DNA of 64,000 bases from an uncultured Caulobacter sp. (GCF_947036865.1 NZ_CAMQSF010000013.1:22630-86629); one strand, 5' to 3'. Shown: positions 36,528 through 44,833, counted from the stretch's first letter. Program-made: numbers and translations. The notes: generated from the sequence alone by a model not told the origin.

Positions 36528-36540
36528 TCAAACGGTTGTA
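36528..36540. promoter_or_regulatory. TCAAACnGTTGT motif upstream of etfBA
   Basis: TCAAACGGTTGTA shares 11 of 12 positions with the left part of the palindrome before the acyl-CoA dehydrogenase gene (TCAAACAGTTGT at 1268). It lies 117 bp before the etfB ATG. The similarity is seen; a shared regulator is inferred. Confidence 0.35.
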
Positions 36541-36618
36541 GGATTTCTCGCGCGGGCCGCCCGTGTCCGCTCGCGAGCCCGCATTCCCTTAAGGGCGTAA
36601 AGGCGGTAAGGGGCCGGC

Positions 36619-36894
36619 ATGACCAAGACGTTCACGCGCCTGAAGTACATCTTTCTCGGCCTCTTTCTGCTCGGCAGCGCCGGGGTGCTAGCCTATCACG
36701 CCCTGTGGGTCTGGCCGAAGGAACGCTGCGAGGCGCGCGGCGGCGCCTGGGCGGGTCGCTGGATGAAGTGCGCGACGGTCTATTCGATCGAGACCCTGAC
36801 GCGTCGCCCCAGCAATGTGCCGCCGATCAATGGCGAGGCGCGGATCAAGCCGGAGGCGGGGGCGGCCGCTCCCGCGCCTTCCGAGAAGAAGTAA
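36619..36894 (+). CDS. Small membrane-anchored hypothetical protein
   Basis: 91 residues from ATG 36619, with AAGGGG about seven bases upstream. One transmembrane segment (about 10-30) is followed by a short region with two cysteines (ERCEARGGAW and WMKCAT) and a Pro/Ala-rich tail ending in lysines. The two cysteines could form a disulfide if the C-terminal part is periplasmic. It is divergent from etfB. No family is recognised. Confidence 0.72.
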   Translation: MTKTFTRLKYIFLGLFLLGSAGVLAYHALWVWPKERCEARGGAWAGRWMKCATVYSIETLTRRPSNVPPINGEARIKPEAGAAAPAPSEKK

Positions 36895-36908
36895 ATCTCA
36901 ACCTAATC

Positions 36909-37023
36909 GTCATCCCGCGCGGCATGCGCGGGACCCATGGTTCAGCTTCTACGTGAGAGCGTCGTCCGCGCTTCGCTTGCGATGGCTAGATCGGTCCCGC
37001 GAACGTCGCGCGATGGCGGGGTC
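36909..37023. repeat. Degenerate palindromic element, GTCATCCCGCGC type
   Basis: The left end GTCATCCCGCGC ... GCATGCGCGGGACCCATGGT matches the start of the element at 53682-53796. The right end (CGGTCCCGCGAACGTCGCGC) is altered so that the outer palindrome is broken. It fills the gap between the small membrane protein and the adenosyltransferase gene. It looks like a decayed copy. Confidence 0.6.
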
Positions 37024-37032
37024 GCCTGATAC

Positions 37033-37611
37033 CTAGCGCGTCGCGCCCGGCGTCCACAGCACGTCCGCGCGGCCCTTGTCGTTGCTCCAGCGGGCCGCGA
37101 CGAACAGCAGGTCCGACAGGCGGTTCAGATACTTCAGCGCCGGTTCGCCGACGATCTCGCCCTCGGTCTCCGCCAACGCCACGCAGGTCCGCTCGGCCCG
37201 CCGACAGACGGTGCGCGCCACGTGCAGCGCGGCGGCGGCGGGCGACCCCGCCGGCAGCACGAACGAGGTCAGGGGCGCCATCTCGTCGTTCAGCTGGTCG
37301 ATCTCGCGCTCCAGCCGCTCGACCTGGCTGTCGAGGACGCGCAGCGGCTCCCAATCCGGCTTGCCGTGCTGTTCGGGCGTCGCCAGATCCGCGCCCAGGT
37401 CGAACAGGTCGTTCTGGATCCGCTCCAGCATCGCGTCGAGCGTCGGATCGGTCGCGACATGCTGTCGCGCCTGACCGATCGCGGCGTTGGTCTCGTCAAC
37501 CCCGCCATAGGCCTCGACCCGCAGCGAAGCCTTGCTCACCGGGGCGCCGGTGGCCAAACGCGTCGAGCCGTCGTCGCCGGTCCGGGTATAGATGCGGTTC
37601 AGCGTGACCAT
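37033..37611 (-). CDS. Cob(I)alamin adenosyltransferase (PduO type)
   Basis: 192 residues. It transfers the adenosyl group of ATP to cob(I)alamin to form coenzyme B12. Signatures of the PduO family are IYTRTGDDGSTRLA near the start, VEAYGGVDETNAAIG (about 32-46), and the helix with VCRRAERTCVAL. The C-terminal helix has ALKYLNRLSDLLFVAARW. The role fits a host with B12-dependent methylmalonyl-CoA mutase, which is not in this window. No cobalamin riboswitch is evident upstream. Confidence 0.93.
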   Translation of the reverse strand: MVTLNRIYTRTGDDGSTRLATGAPVSKASLRVEAYGGVDETNAAIGQARQHVATDPTLDAMLERIQNDLFDLGADLATPEQHGKPDWEPLRVLDSQVERLEREIDQLNDEMAPLTSFVLPAGSPAAAALHVARTVCRRAERTCVALAETEGEIVGEPALKYLNRLSDLLFVAARWSNDKGRADVLWTPGATR

Positions 37612-37654
37612 CGGTCGCGGACTCCCGTTCTTCGAACCGAGCTATGAGGGTCCG

Positions 37655-37858
37655 TCACGCGCCCTGGCGCCACCAGAAGGCGGCGGCGACCAGGACGATG
37701 ATGGCGATGAACTGCAAGAGGACGCGCAACCGCATCAGCTTGTTCGAATAGGACCGGCCAAAATCGCCGCCGCGAAAGAGGGCGTAGAGGCCGGCGGCCA
37801 GGGCGATCAGAACGGCGCCCAGGGCGATCGGGACGAGGAAGTCGAACAGGTGAGCCAT
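37655..37858 (-). CDS. HIG1-domain (twin-transmembrane) protein
   Basis: 67 residues with two hydrophobic helices (about 8-28 and 46-64) joined by a basic loop RGGDFGRSYSNKLMRLRVLLQ. This is the HIG1_N (PF04588) pattern, known in mitochondria as respiratory supercomplex factors and common in alphaproteobacteria. A role in assembly or modulation of cytochrome oxidase is plausible from the family but not shown. It lies 43 bp upstream of the adenosyltransferase gene on the same strand. Confidence 0.88.
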   Translation of the reverse strand: MAHLFDFLVPIALGAVLIALAAGLYALFRGGDFGRSYSNKLMRLRVLLQFIAIIVLVAAAFWWRQGA

Positions 37859-38190
37859 GGCGCGGAAGATAGGGCGCGGAGCTCCGCCGCGCCATAGAGC
37901 CTTTCGGTCCGCCGCCGCGCGGGGGCCGGAACGCGGTCCGTTGAGTCAGCTCGACGAACTTGTTCGCTGAGTTCTTTTGTCGCAGTGACGCTTTGAGACC
38001 GGTGTCATATCTTAACCGTAAGTCGTCACTCGGCGATTTTTGTTCTTTTTGGCGGTTGCAATGGCCCACCCCTGGCGCTATTGCGCCCGCTTCCTATTTT
38101 TCAGTACGCGTTCGTTGAACATGATCAACCCCTCACCGCGGATCGTTCGACGTTGTACCCACCCCAGCGGGGAGGCAGGAGATAACCGCA
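37859..38190. other. 332-bp divergent promoter region, no gene seen
   Basis: The region between the HIG1 gene and the small ORF at 38191 is richer in A+T than its surroundings (37960-38110, with several T-runs). That fits promoters for both directions. A near-perfect palindrome at 38114-38129 lies 62 bp before the small ORF. The RBS of that ORF (GGAGGCAGGAG) ends the region. I see no reading frame I would call. Confidence 0.5.
38114..38129. promoter_or_regulatory. Candidate TetR operator GTTGAACATGATCAAC
   Basis: Arms GTTGA and TCAAC flank a CATG centre, with a single mismatched pair. It stands in the probable promoter of the operon whose second gene encodes a TetR-family regulator, the usual place for an autoregulatory site. 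Assigned by eye. Confidence 0.45.
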
Positions 38191-38421
38191 ATGGCTCAGA
38201 GCGCCACGCTCTCGTCCGCCGCCGGGCTCTCCGCGTCCGATCGCGAAGAAGCCCTGGCTGAAGTCCGCCAACTGATCATCGACCTGCGCGACGCCGCGCA
38301 GGACGGCCGTCAGCTGGCCCGCCGCTACGCCGACGTCCTTCAAAACGTCGTCGATGAGTACTGCATTGAGTTCGAGAAGCGCGCGGAAGCCGCTCTCGCC
38401 CGTCTGGAGGCCGCCGCATGA
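38191..38421 (+). CDS. Small helical hypothetical protein coupled to TetR gene
   Basis: 76 residues from ATG 38191 with GGAGGCAGGAG upstream. It is almost wholly helical, rich in Ala, Glu and Arg, with heptad-like spacing (EEALAEVRQLIIDLRDA and VLQNVVDEYCIEFEKRAEA), so a coiled-coil dimer is likely. Its last four bases (ATGA) overlap the start of the TetR gene. Such coupling suggests the small protein works with, or is regulated by, that repressor. No known family. Confidence 0.72.
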   Translation: MAQSATLSSAAGLSASDREEALAEVRQLIIDLRDAAQDGRQLARRYADVLQNVVDEYCIEFEKRAEAALARLEAAA

Positions 38422-39065
38422 GCTTTGTGTCCGTCAAGATCGAGTCGGCCGCCGACGCGCCGGTGAAGCTGACCCGCCGGGCGCTGGCCAAGCAGCGCAC
38501 CCGCGAACGCGTCCTGGCCGCCGCGCGCCGCCTGTTCAGCGAGCGCGGCTACGAAGGCGCGACCATCCGTGACATCGCCCAGGCCGCCGGGATGTCGACC
38601 GGCGCGGTGTTCGCCAGCTTCGCCGACAAGTCGGAGCTGTTCGACGAGATTCTGACCGCCGACTACGAGGTCATCCACGCTCAGATGACCCAGGCGTCGC
38701 GGAACGCCAAGACGGTCGATGAGGCCCTGCTGGGCCTGTTCGCCATCGCCTACGGCTTCCACGTCGAGCAACTGCCGCTGCTGCGGGCCAGCATCGCGGT
38801 CTCGTGGACCCGTTCGGAAGCCGCCGAGCGCCGGGCCCGCTCGGATCTGAAGCATATCTTCCGCCTGCTCGCCGACGCTCTGCGGCGCGGCGTGGAGCAA
38901 GGTCAGCTGAAGGCCGACATCGACGCCAAGCTCCTGGCCGAAATGACCTTCGACGTGTATCTCGCCAATTATCGTCGCGCGGTCTACGACGGCTGGACGG
39001 TGGAGGCGCTGCTGGCGCGGCTTTCGGAACAACTGAAGGTCATTCTCGCGGGCGCCCGCGCTTAA
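38418..39065 (+). CDS. TetR-family transcriptional regulator (first of two)
   Basis: 215 residues. The HTH (about 25-70) reads RERVLAAARRLFSERGYEGA then IRDIAQAAGMSTGAVFASF, classical TetR. The C-terminal half (about 75-215) is the ligand-binding helical bundle, without an identifiable effector. It is translated with the preceding 76-residue ORF by ATGA overlap. A 13-bp stem-loop follows the stop (39073). The next gene is a second TetR with similar HTH, probably a tandem paralogue. Confidence 0.92.
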   Translation: MSFVSVKIESAADAPVKLTRRALAKQRTRERVLAAARRLFSERGYEGATIRDIAQAAGMSTGAVFASFADKSELFDEILTADYEVIHAQMTQASRNAKTVDEALLGLFAIAYGFHVEQLPLLRASIAVSWTRSEAAERRARSDLKHIFRLLADALRRGVEQGQLKADIDAKLLAEMTFDVYLANYRRAVYDGWTVEALLARLSEQLKVILAGARA

Positions 39066-39072
39066 AGACGTA

Positions 39073-39108
39073 CGAAGGCGCTCCGTTCGGGGGTTCGGAG
39101 CGCCTTCG
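39073..39108 (+). terminator. Stem-loop terminator after the first TetR gene
   Basis: CGAAGGCGCTCCG and CGGAGCGCCTTCG form a perfect 13-bp stem around ten bases. The following U-run is poor (ATTTC), so termination may be partial, or the hairpin may separate the two TetR transcripts. Confidence 0.7.
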
Positions 39109-39147
39109 ATTTCAACAATGACGCTGGCGTGTTCGAGGGGGACGTGC

Positions 39148-39756
39148 GTGGGCGTAAGAGACGAACAGAAGGCGGCGACGCGGGAGAAGGTTCTCGAAGC
39201 CGCGCGTGACCTGTTCAACGACGTCGGTTACGAGGAGACCACCATCCGCGCCATCGCGGAGCGGGCGGGCGTCTCGGTCGGCAGCGTGTTCACGACCTTC
39301 GCCTCCAAGGCCGAAGTGCTCAGTCACGTCATGAACCATCGGCTCGCCGAACTCTACGCGGAGTTCGATCGCGTCCTGCCGTACCTGCGCGGCAGCACCG
39401 CCGACCGGCTGTGCTCGATCTTCGCCATCCACTACGAGTTCGAGACCCGGCGGGTGAAGCTGTTCCTGGCGCACATCGCCGCGTCCTACAATCCCAACAA
39501 CGACCCGGGCGTCACGCCCTACGGCCGCAACCCGCGCCTGAGCCAGATGCTGCTCGACGTGCTGGAGGACGGCGTGCGCAAGGGCGAGGTTCGCGAGGAT
39601 CTCGACCTGCCGCTGATCGCCGAGACCCTGAAGGCCCTCTATGCGTGGAACTATCGCCTGGCCGCGACCGCGGGCGGCGATCTGCCGCCGGGCGAGATGT
39701 CGGCGGCGATGGACCGGCAGATAGCGATGATCGCCGAAGGCTGGCGGCCGAGATAG
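39148..39756 (+). CDS. TetR-family transcriptional regulator (second of two)
   Basis: 202 residues from GTG 39148, preferred over ATG 39118 because GAGGGGG lies six bases before it and nothing precedes the ATG. The HTH is REKVLEAARDLFNDVGYEET followed by IRAIAERAGVSVGSVFTTF, similar to the upstream TetR. The ligand domain contains FAIHYEFETRRVKLFLAHIA and ends EGWRPR. Only a terminator-like stem separates the two regulators. The target genes are not evident; the next gene is on the other strand and convergent. Confidence 0.9.
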   Translation: MGVRDEQKAATREKVLEAARDLFNDVGYEETTIRAIAERAGVSVGSVFTTFASKAEVLSHVMNHRLAELYAEFDRVLPYLRGSTADRLCSIFAIHYEFETRRVKLFLAHIAASYNPNNDPGVTPYGRNPRLSQMLLDVLEDGVRKGEVREDLDLPLIAETLKALYAWNYRLAATAGGDLPPGEMSAAMDRQIAMIAEGWRPR

Positions 39757-39802
39757 GGGCGCCGCGCCGGGGCGAGGCTCGCCGTGGCGGTCGTCTGCCG
39801 GA

Positions 39803-40504
39803 TCAAGACGCCTTCCGCGTGGGCTGGCCGCCCTTTCGGGACCAGGCGCGGCGGAGCGGTTCGCGCAGGGTGATCGCCACGGGAATGAGCCAATAGGCGA
39901 AGCCCGGGGCCCAGCTGGCCGCCGGGGTGAAGGTCAGGGCCGCCGACAACAGTCCCGCGATCGACGAGATCGTCCAGACCTCGATGCTGATGCGGATCGA
40001 GCGATGGCTCTCCGGAGCCACGCCAAATCGCTCGGCATGGCGAAGGGCGCGGAAATAGAGGGTGGCGAACAGGCCGGCCAGCACGGCGAAGCCCACGCCA
40101 TACACCCGGAACAGCGCGCTCAGATCGCCCAGGGTGCGGACGATCGGCTCGCCGGGCAGCCAACCGCGCGACAGCCAGATGAAGCCGGCCTGCACCAGCA
40201 TCCGCAGCGGGAAGACATAGACCATCACCGTGAACACGATGGCCAGGGCGTTCAGGGTAGACACCGTGTCGCGACGGGGGACGAGCCGGCCGTACTCGCG
40301 ATAGGCCATCCAAAACATCACGATCAGGACGAACGCCCCCAGCGAGGCCGGGATGCGGCCTAGCGCTCGCCACAGCGCCTCGATGCTGACCGTCGGCTCG
40401 GCCCCGGCGATGATCAGCAGGGTGACCGAGAAGGCGAAGGCCGCGTCGACGAAGGCGTCCAGGCGCTTAGCCGCCTCCAGTTCCGGATTGTGCCCCTCGA
40501 TCAT
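39803..40504 (-). CDS. TMEM175-family potassium channel-like protein (DUF1211)
   Basis: 233 residues with about six hydrophobic helices. The first helix carries RLDAFVDAAFAFSVTLLI, the bacterial TMEM175 (PF06736) signature R-x3-F-S-D-A-x-F-A in which the S is replaced by V. TMEM175 proteins form a K+-permeable pore, and a serine-to-valine change next to the conserved FSD motif may alter gating or selectivity. It converges with the second TetR gene and stands 91 bp from the divergent aspartic-protease-like gene. Confidence 0.85.
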   Translation of the reverse strand: MIEGHNPELEAAKRLDAFVDAAFAFSVTLLIIAGAEPTVSIEALWRALGRIPASLGAFVLIVMFWMAYREYGRLVPRRDTVSTLNALAIVFTVMVYVFPLRMLVQAGFIWLSRGWLPGEPIVRTLGDLSALFRVYGVGFAVLAGLFATLYFRALRHAERFGVAPESHRSIRISIEVWTISSIAGLLSAALTFTPAASWAPGFAYWLIPVAITLREPLRRAWSRKGGQPTRKAS

Positions 40505-40595
40505 GCCCGCCCCTCCGCTCGCGCCAAGATGAACAAGGTTCGGCGCACGTGTCGAGGCCGTCGCGCGCTCGGCGGCGCTGAGCTAGGCTGCGGAA

Positions 40596-41363
40596 ATGCG
40601 TCGTTGCGTTCTTCTGTTGGCCTTGGGTTTGCCGTTGTCGCTGGCGGGCGCCGCGCGCGCGGGGGAGACGGCCTGCTGGTTCGAGAACGGCGCCGTCGTC
40701 GCGCCGGCGGTGATCGGGGTGATGGCGGGGGACTATGTGATCGACCTCTCGGCCCCGCGCACCCTGCTGCACGAGACCAAGGCGCAGATGGAGGGGATCA
40801 CGGACCCCGAAATCACCCTGCCGGTCGAGGTCGCGGGCCTGAAGGCGGCGGGGGTCTCGGTGAAGGTCGCCGATCTCGACGCCCGGGGCGCGGGGTTCGT
40901 CACCCCCATCGCCGGGGTGATCGGCATGGACGTCCTGGCCGGCCATGGCGTGGAGATCGACTTCAGGCGCTGCCGGCTGCGCATCGACCGACCCTGGCGC
41001 GCGGGGCGGCAGGTGGTCCTGCCGGTCATGGTGATCGACGGGCTTCCGACGATCTCCGCCGCCGTCAGCGATGGGCCGCGCGCCCTGAGCGGCGCCTTCG
41101 CCCTCGACACGGCGTCGAAGGCGATGACGCGGCTGGCGTCGCGGGGCGCGGCCGCGACGGGGAAGCTGGACGCGAGCGCCCGCAATCTGGCGCCGGCGAC
41201 CCTTCGCGCGCTGTCCCTGGACGGCGTGCTGGCCGAGAACGTCCCCGCCAGCCTCGCCGACGATCTGCCCGACGGGATCGCCGGAACCCTGGGCACAGGC
41301 CTGTGGGCCCGTCATCGCCTGCGCCTGGCGGCCGACGGCAAGAGCCTGGCCATCGCCAACTGA
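40596..41363 (+). CDS. Periplasmic aspartic-protease-fold protein (degenerate retropepsin-like)
   Basis: 255 residues with a signal peptide ending near GAARA (about residue 22). Two related halves carry loops in which pepsin-like enzymes have D-T-G/S: the first reads YVIDLSAPRTLL, the second FALDTASKAMTRL. The segment VIGMDVLAGHGVEIDF is typical of the clan AA 'GxDxL....ID' block. Since the first site lacks the usual threonine-glycine, activity is doubtful. The assignment is by motif pattern, not by a named family. A terminator lies just downstream. Confidence 0.6.
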   Translation: MRRCVLLLALGLPLSLAGAARAGETACWFENGAVVAPAVIGVMAGDYVIDLSAPRTLLHETKAQMEGITDPEITLPVEVAGLKAAGVSVKVADLDARGAGFVTPIAGVIGMDVLAGHGVEIDFRRCRLRIDRPWRAGRQVVLPVMVIDGLPTISAAVSDGPRALSGAFALDTASKAMTRLASRGAAATGKLDASARNLAPATLRALSLDGVLAENVPASLADDLPDGIAGTLGTGLWARHRLRLAADGKSLAIAN

Positions 41364-41372
41364 CCCGCAACG

Positions 41373-41404
41373 AAAAAGGCCCGGCGTCGCCGCCGGGCCT
41401 TTCC
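41373..41404. terminator. Terminator between the protease-fold gene and petABC
   Basis: AAAAAGGCCCGGCG-TCGC-CGCCGGGCCTTT is flanked by an A-run on the left and T's on the right. It lies between convergent genes and can serve both: U-run TTTCC on the plus strand, TTTTTCG on the minus strand. Confidence 0.85.
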
Positions 41405-41426
41405 GTTGTCAGGTCTTCAAAGCCGC

Positions 41427-42278
41427 TTAGTGCGACTCGTTGCGCCAGACCGTCTTGTAGCTGGCGTACAGCAGGCCCGAGAGCAGGAGCAGGTAGATCA
41501 GCACGGCGAAGCCGGTCTGCTTGCGCTCTTCCAGCTTGGGCTCGGCGGCCCACATCAGGAAGGCCGCGACGTCCTTGGCCTGCTGGTCGATCGTCGACTT
41601 GGTGCCGTCGTCGAAGCTGACCAGGCCGTCCTTCAGGGGCGGCGGCATGGCGATGAAGCCGCCCGGCGGGACGTGTTCCTTGCTGCCCGACCAGTACGAC
41701 GACAGGTCGCCGGCCATGTACGGGTTGTAGTGCTGGCCCGGGCCGACCTTCAGACCCTTGGGCGGATCCTTGTAGCCGGTGACGATCGAATAGATGTGGG
41801 CCGGGCCGCCCTCGCGGGCCTTGGCCAGCAGCGACATGTCCGGCGGCAGGGCGCCGCCGTTGCCGGCGCGGGCCGCGGCTTCGTTCGCGTAGGGCGAGGG
41901 GATGCGGTCGGCGGCGGTGGCCGGACGCTTGATGGCGTCGCCGGTCTCCGAGTCGATGTCGGCGACCTCGTAGTCCTTGGCGATCGCCTTGACGTACGGG
42001 TTGTCGTTCGAGTTCGGATACTTCTCGCTGTAGAACGGGCCGCCCTTGTCGCCGAGGTTCCGGAAGGACACCAGCTTCAGCGAGTGGCAGGCCGAGCAGA
42101 CTTCGCGATAGACCTTGTAGCCGCGCTGCAGCTGGGCCTGGTCGAACTTGCCGAACGGGCCTTCGAACGACCAGTGGACGTCCTTGGGCTCCAGGGCGCC
42201 GTGTTGGGCCAGAGCCGGGGCGGCGGCGCCGACCGTCAGGAGACCGACCGCCGCGATAACCGAGAGTTTGCGGAGCAT
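41427..42278 (-). CDS. petC: Cytochrome c1 of the bc1 complex
   Basis: 283 residues from ATG 42278. A signal peptide ends near ALAQHG. The haem c site is C61-S-A-C-H65, and the axial methionine region is visible in the C-terminal half (MPPPLKDGL). One transmembrane helix near the end (about 258-275) anchors it. It carries electrons from the Rieske centre to soluble or membrane cytochrome c. It is the last gene of the petABC operon, with a terminator (41373) downstream. Length and order match alphaproteobacterial bc1. Confidence 0.97.
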   Translation of the reverse strand: MLRKLSVIAAVGLLTVGAAAPALAQHGALEPKDVHWSFEGPFGKFDQAQLQRGYKVYREVCSACHSLKLVSFRNLGDKGGPFYSEKYPNSNDNPYVKAIAKDYEVADIDSETGDAIKRPATAADRIPSPYANEAAARAGNGGALPPDMSLLAKAREGGPAHIYSIVTGYKDPPKGLKVGPGQHYNPYMAGDLSSYWSGSKEHVPPGGFIAMPPPLKDGLVSFDDGTKSTIDQQAKDVAAFLMWAAEPKLEERKQTGFAVLIYLLLLSGLLYASYKTVWRNESH

Positions 42279-42283
42279 CGGGA

Positions 42284-43570
42284 TCAACCCTTGTGAGCTT
42301 CGGCCGACAGGGCCGGCGAGGCGATCGAGTCCGGAACCGGCAGGGTCTTTTCGACCAGACCCAGGACCGGGAGCACGACCAGGAAGAAGGCGAAGTAGTA
42401 GAGCGAGGCGGCGCGCGACAGCCACACGAAGCTGTTCAGGTCCGAACCCATCACCTGGAAGGTGGTCAGGTGCGGGATCACCGGATCGTCCGGCAGCTTG
42501 GCGCCGCAGACGCCCAGGATGCAGCAGGCCACCACGAAGAACAGGAAGTAGACCTTCGCGGTCGGGCGGTAGCGCATCGAGCGCACCTTCGAGGTGTCCA
42601 GCCACGGCAGGGCGAACAGGCAGGCGATGGCGCCGAACATGGCCAGCACGCCCATCAGCTTGTCCGGCACGGCGCGCAGGATCGCGTAGAACGGCAGGAA
42701 GTACCATTCCGGAACGATGTGCGACGGCGTGGCCAGCGGGTTGGCCTCGATATAGTTGTCGGCGTGGCCGAGGGCGTTGGGCATGTAGAAGACGAAGAAG
42801 GCGAAGAGGATCAGGAAGACGCTCATCGCGAAGCCGTCCTTCACCGTCGCGTACGGGGTGAAGGGCACGGTGTCGGCCTTCGACTTCGGCTCGACGCCGG
42901 TCGGGTTGTTCTGGCCCACCACGTGCAGCGCCCAGACGTGCAGGATCACGACGCCCGCGATCATGAACGGCAGCAGGTAGTGCAGCGAGAAGAAGCGGTT
43001 CAGGGTCGGGTTGTCGACCGCGAAGCCGCCCCACAGCCAGGTGGTGATGCTCTCGCCGACCAGCGGCAGGGCGCCGAACAGGTTGGTGATCACGACGGCG
43101 CCGTGGAACGACATCTGACCCCAGGGCAGCACGTAGCCCATGAAGGCGGTGGCCATCATCAGCAGGTAGATCACGCAGCCCAGCAGCCACAGCACTTCGC
43201 GCGGGGCCTTGTACGAGCCGTAGTAGAGACCGCGCATCATGTGGATGTAGACGGCGATGAAGAACATCGACGCGCCGTTGGCGTGCATGTAGCGGATCAG
43301 CCAGCCGTAGTTCACGTCGCGCATGATGTGCTCGACCGACGCGAAGGCGCCCTGGGCGCTCGGCGTGTAGTGCATCACCAGGATGATGCCGGTGATCAGC
43401 TGGGAGGCCAGGCACAGCGACAAAATGCCGCCGAAGGTCCACCAGTAGTTCAGGTTCCGCGGCGTGGGATAGTCGACGAACGAGTCATAGCCCAGGCGGA
43501 TGATCGGCAGACGGGCGTCGAGCCAGCGCTCGAAACCGGTCTTGGGTTGATAGGTCGAATGTCCGCTCAT
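42284..43570 (-). CDS. petB: Cytochrome b of the bc1 complex
   Basis: 428 residues with eight hydrophobic helices. The quinol-site signature [13 protein letters not shown] is present (about 285-297), as are [17 protein letters not shown] with one haem b histidine and the helix containing [20 protein letters not shown] with others. It forms the membrane core where ubiquinol is oxidised and reduced. Five bases separate it from petC and from petA, so the three genes are one operon. It is full length for an alphaproteobacterial petB. Confidence 0.97.
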   Translation of the reverse strand: MSGHSTYQPKTGFERWLDARLPIIRLGYDSFVDYPTPRNLNYWWTFGGILSLCLASQLITGIILVMHYTPSAQGAFASVEHIMRDVNYGWLIRYMHANGASMFFIAVYIHMMRGLYYGSYKAPREVLWLLGCVIYLLMMATAFMGYVLPWGQMSFHGAVVITNLFGALPLVGESITTWLWGGFAVDNPTLNRFFSLHYLLPFMIAGVVILHVWALHVVGQNNPTGVEPKSKADTVPFTPYATVKDGFAMSVFLILFAFFVFYMPNALGHADNYIEANPLATPSHIVPEWYFLPFYAILRAVPDKLMGVLAMFGAIACLFALPWLDTSKVRSMRYRPTAKVYFLFFVVACCILGVCGAKLPDDPVIPHLTTFQVMGSDLNSFVWLSRAASLYYFAFFLVVLPVLGLVEKTLPVPDSIASPALSAEAHKG

Positions 43571-43575
43571 CTGGA

Positions 43576-44127
43576 TTAACCGATCTTGACCTTGGTGTCG
43601 GACAGGAAGGCGTATTCCGGAACCACGAGGTTCTTGGGCGCGGGGCCCTTACGGATACGGCCCGAGGTGTCGTAGACCGAGCCGTGGCACGGGCAGAACC
43701 AGCCGCCGTACTCGCCGCCGCCGAAGGTGGGCACGCAGCCGAGGTGGGTGCAGTTGCCGCCGACGATCAGCCATTGGGCCTTGCCCGGCTTCACGCGCGC
43801 GGCGTCCTTTTCCGGATCCTTCATCGCCGCGCTGTCGTCGGCGACGGCCTTGGCGATCTCGGCCTTGGTGCGGTTGCGCACGAACAGCGGCTTGCCGCGC
43901 CACTTGATCGTGACCTGCTGGCCTTCGGCGACCTTGGTCAGGTCGAACTCGGTCGAGGCCAGGGCCCGCGTGTCGGCGGACGGGTTCATCTGGTCGATGA
44001 ACGGCCACACCAGGCTCGCGGCGCCGCCGGCGGCGGCCGCGATCGCGGCGATATGAATGAAGTCGCGCCGGGAGGGATCGCTCCCGTGTTCCGGCTCGGT
44101 CGTTGCGCCCACGGCGGTGTCGGCCAC
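43576..44127 (-). CDS. petA: Ubiquinol-cytochrome c reductase Rieske iron-sulfur protein
   Basis: 183 residues. The [2Fe-2S] ligands are C126 and H128 (NCTHLGC) and C145 and H148 (CPCHGS), with C131 and C147 as the stabilising disulfide. The N-terminus has a twin-arginine type start ([10 protein letters not shown]) and a single membrane helix that remains as anchor. It leads the petABC operon. The promoter is in the 203-bp gap to the divergent trmL gene. Confidence 0.97.
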   Translation of the reverse strand: MADTAVGATTEPEHGSDPSRRDFIHIAAIAAAAGGAASLVWPFIDQMNPSADTRALASTEFDLTKVAEGQQVTIKWRGKPLFVRNRTKAEIAKAVADDSAAMKDPEKDAARVKPGKAQWLIVGGNCTHLGCVPTFGGGEYGGWFCPCHGSVYDTSGRIRKGPAPKNLVVPEYAFLSDTKVKIG

Positions 44128-44330
44128 CTTACGTCACCCTTCGATTCCGCCAGCCGCGGAAACGGCCGGCTTGGAGAAGCGCTTTCCAGCGCCATATCTT
44201 GCTGGACCCGCACGCGGATCCCCGCCACAAGGCAGCGGTCGGATCGTCCTATCGGACGCGCGGACAAAGTCCGCAAGCCCTTTCGATTCGCGGCAAAGCC
44301 CCTGCTGCCCTTGTGGTTGGTTCGCTTATT

Positions 44331-44795
44331 ATGCGCATCGCACTTTTTCAACCGGGTATTCCCCAGAACGTCGGCGCGGCCATTCGGCTTTCGGCCTGCT
44401 TCGACGTCGGGCTCGACGTCATCGAGCCGTGCAGTTTTCCCTTGGACGACAAGAGCTTGAAGCGGGCCGCCCTGGATTACGGTCCGCTCGCCCGCCTGAA
44501 GCGCCACGACGGCTGGGAGGCGTTCCTTAAGGCGCCGGAACGGACCGAAGGGCGCCTTCTGCTGTTCACGACCAAGGGGGCCACGGCCTTCCACCGGTTC
44601 GCCTTCGCGCCCGGCGATACGCTGCTGTTCGGCAACGAGAGCCGCGGCGCGCCCGAGGAGGTCCACGCGGCCGCGCAGGGGCGGCTGGTGATCCCGATCG
44701 CCCCCGACGCCCGGTCGATGAACCTGGCCACCACCGCGGCCATGGCCCTGGGCGAGGCGCTGCGGCAGACCAACGGCTTCCCCGGCGCGGCCTGA
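44331..44795 (+). CDS. trmL: tRNA (cytidine(34)-2'-O)-methyltransferase
   Basis: 154 residues from ATG 44331. SPOUT-class knotted methyltransferase: IALFQPGIPQNVGAAIRLSA near the start, then LLFGNESRGAPEEVH and the SAM-binding knot LVIPIAPDARSMNLATTAA. It methylates the wobble nucleotide of tRNA-Leu isoacceptors. It is divergent from petA. The following FkbM gene is 38 bp downstream on the same strand and may be co-transcribed. Confidence 0.94.
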   Translation: MRIALFQPGIPQNVGAAIRLSACFDVGLDVIEPCSFPLDDKSLKRAALDYGPLARLKRHDGWEAFLKAPERTEGRLLLFTTKGATAFHRFAFAPGDTLLFGNESRGAPEEVHAAAQGRLVIPIAPDARSMNLATTAAMALGEALRQTNGFPGAA

Positions 44796-44833
44796 CGGTC
44801 TGGCCTCGCGACCGCGCCTGCTAAGATCGGCGC

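Noticed and set aside
41427..43442. A single minus-strand frame that seems to fuse another protein to cytochrome c1
   Set aside because: The upstream part is cytochrome b read in the wrong frame. Cytochrome c1 has its own ATG at 42278 and signal peptide, and cytochrome b is intact in its own frame.
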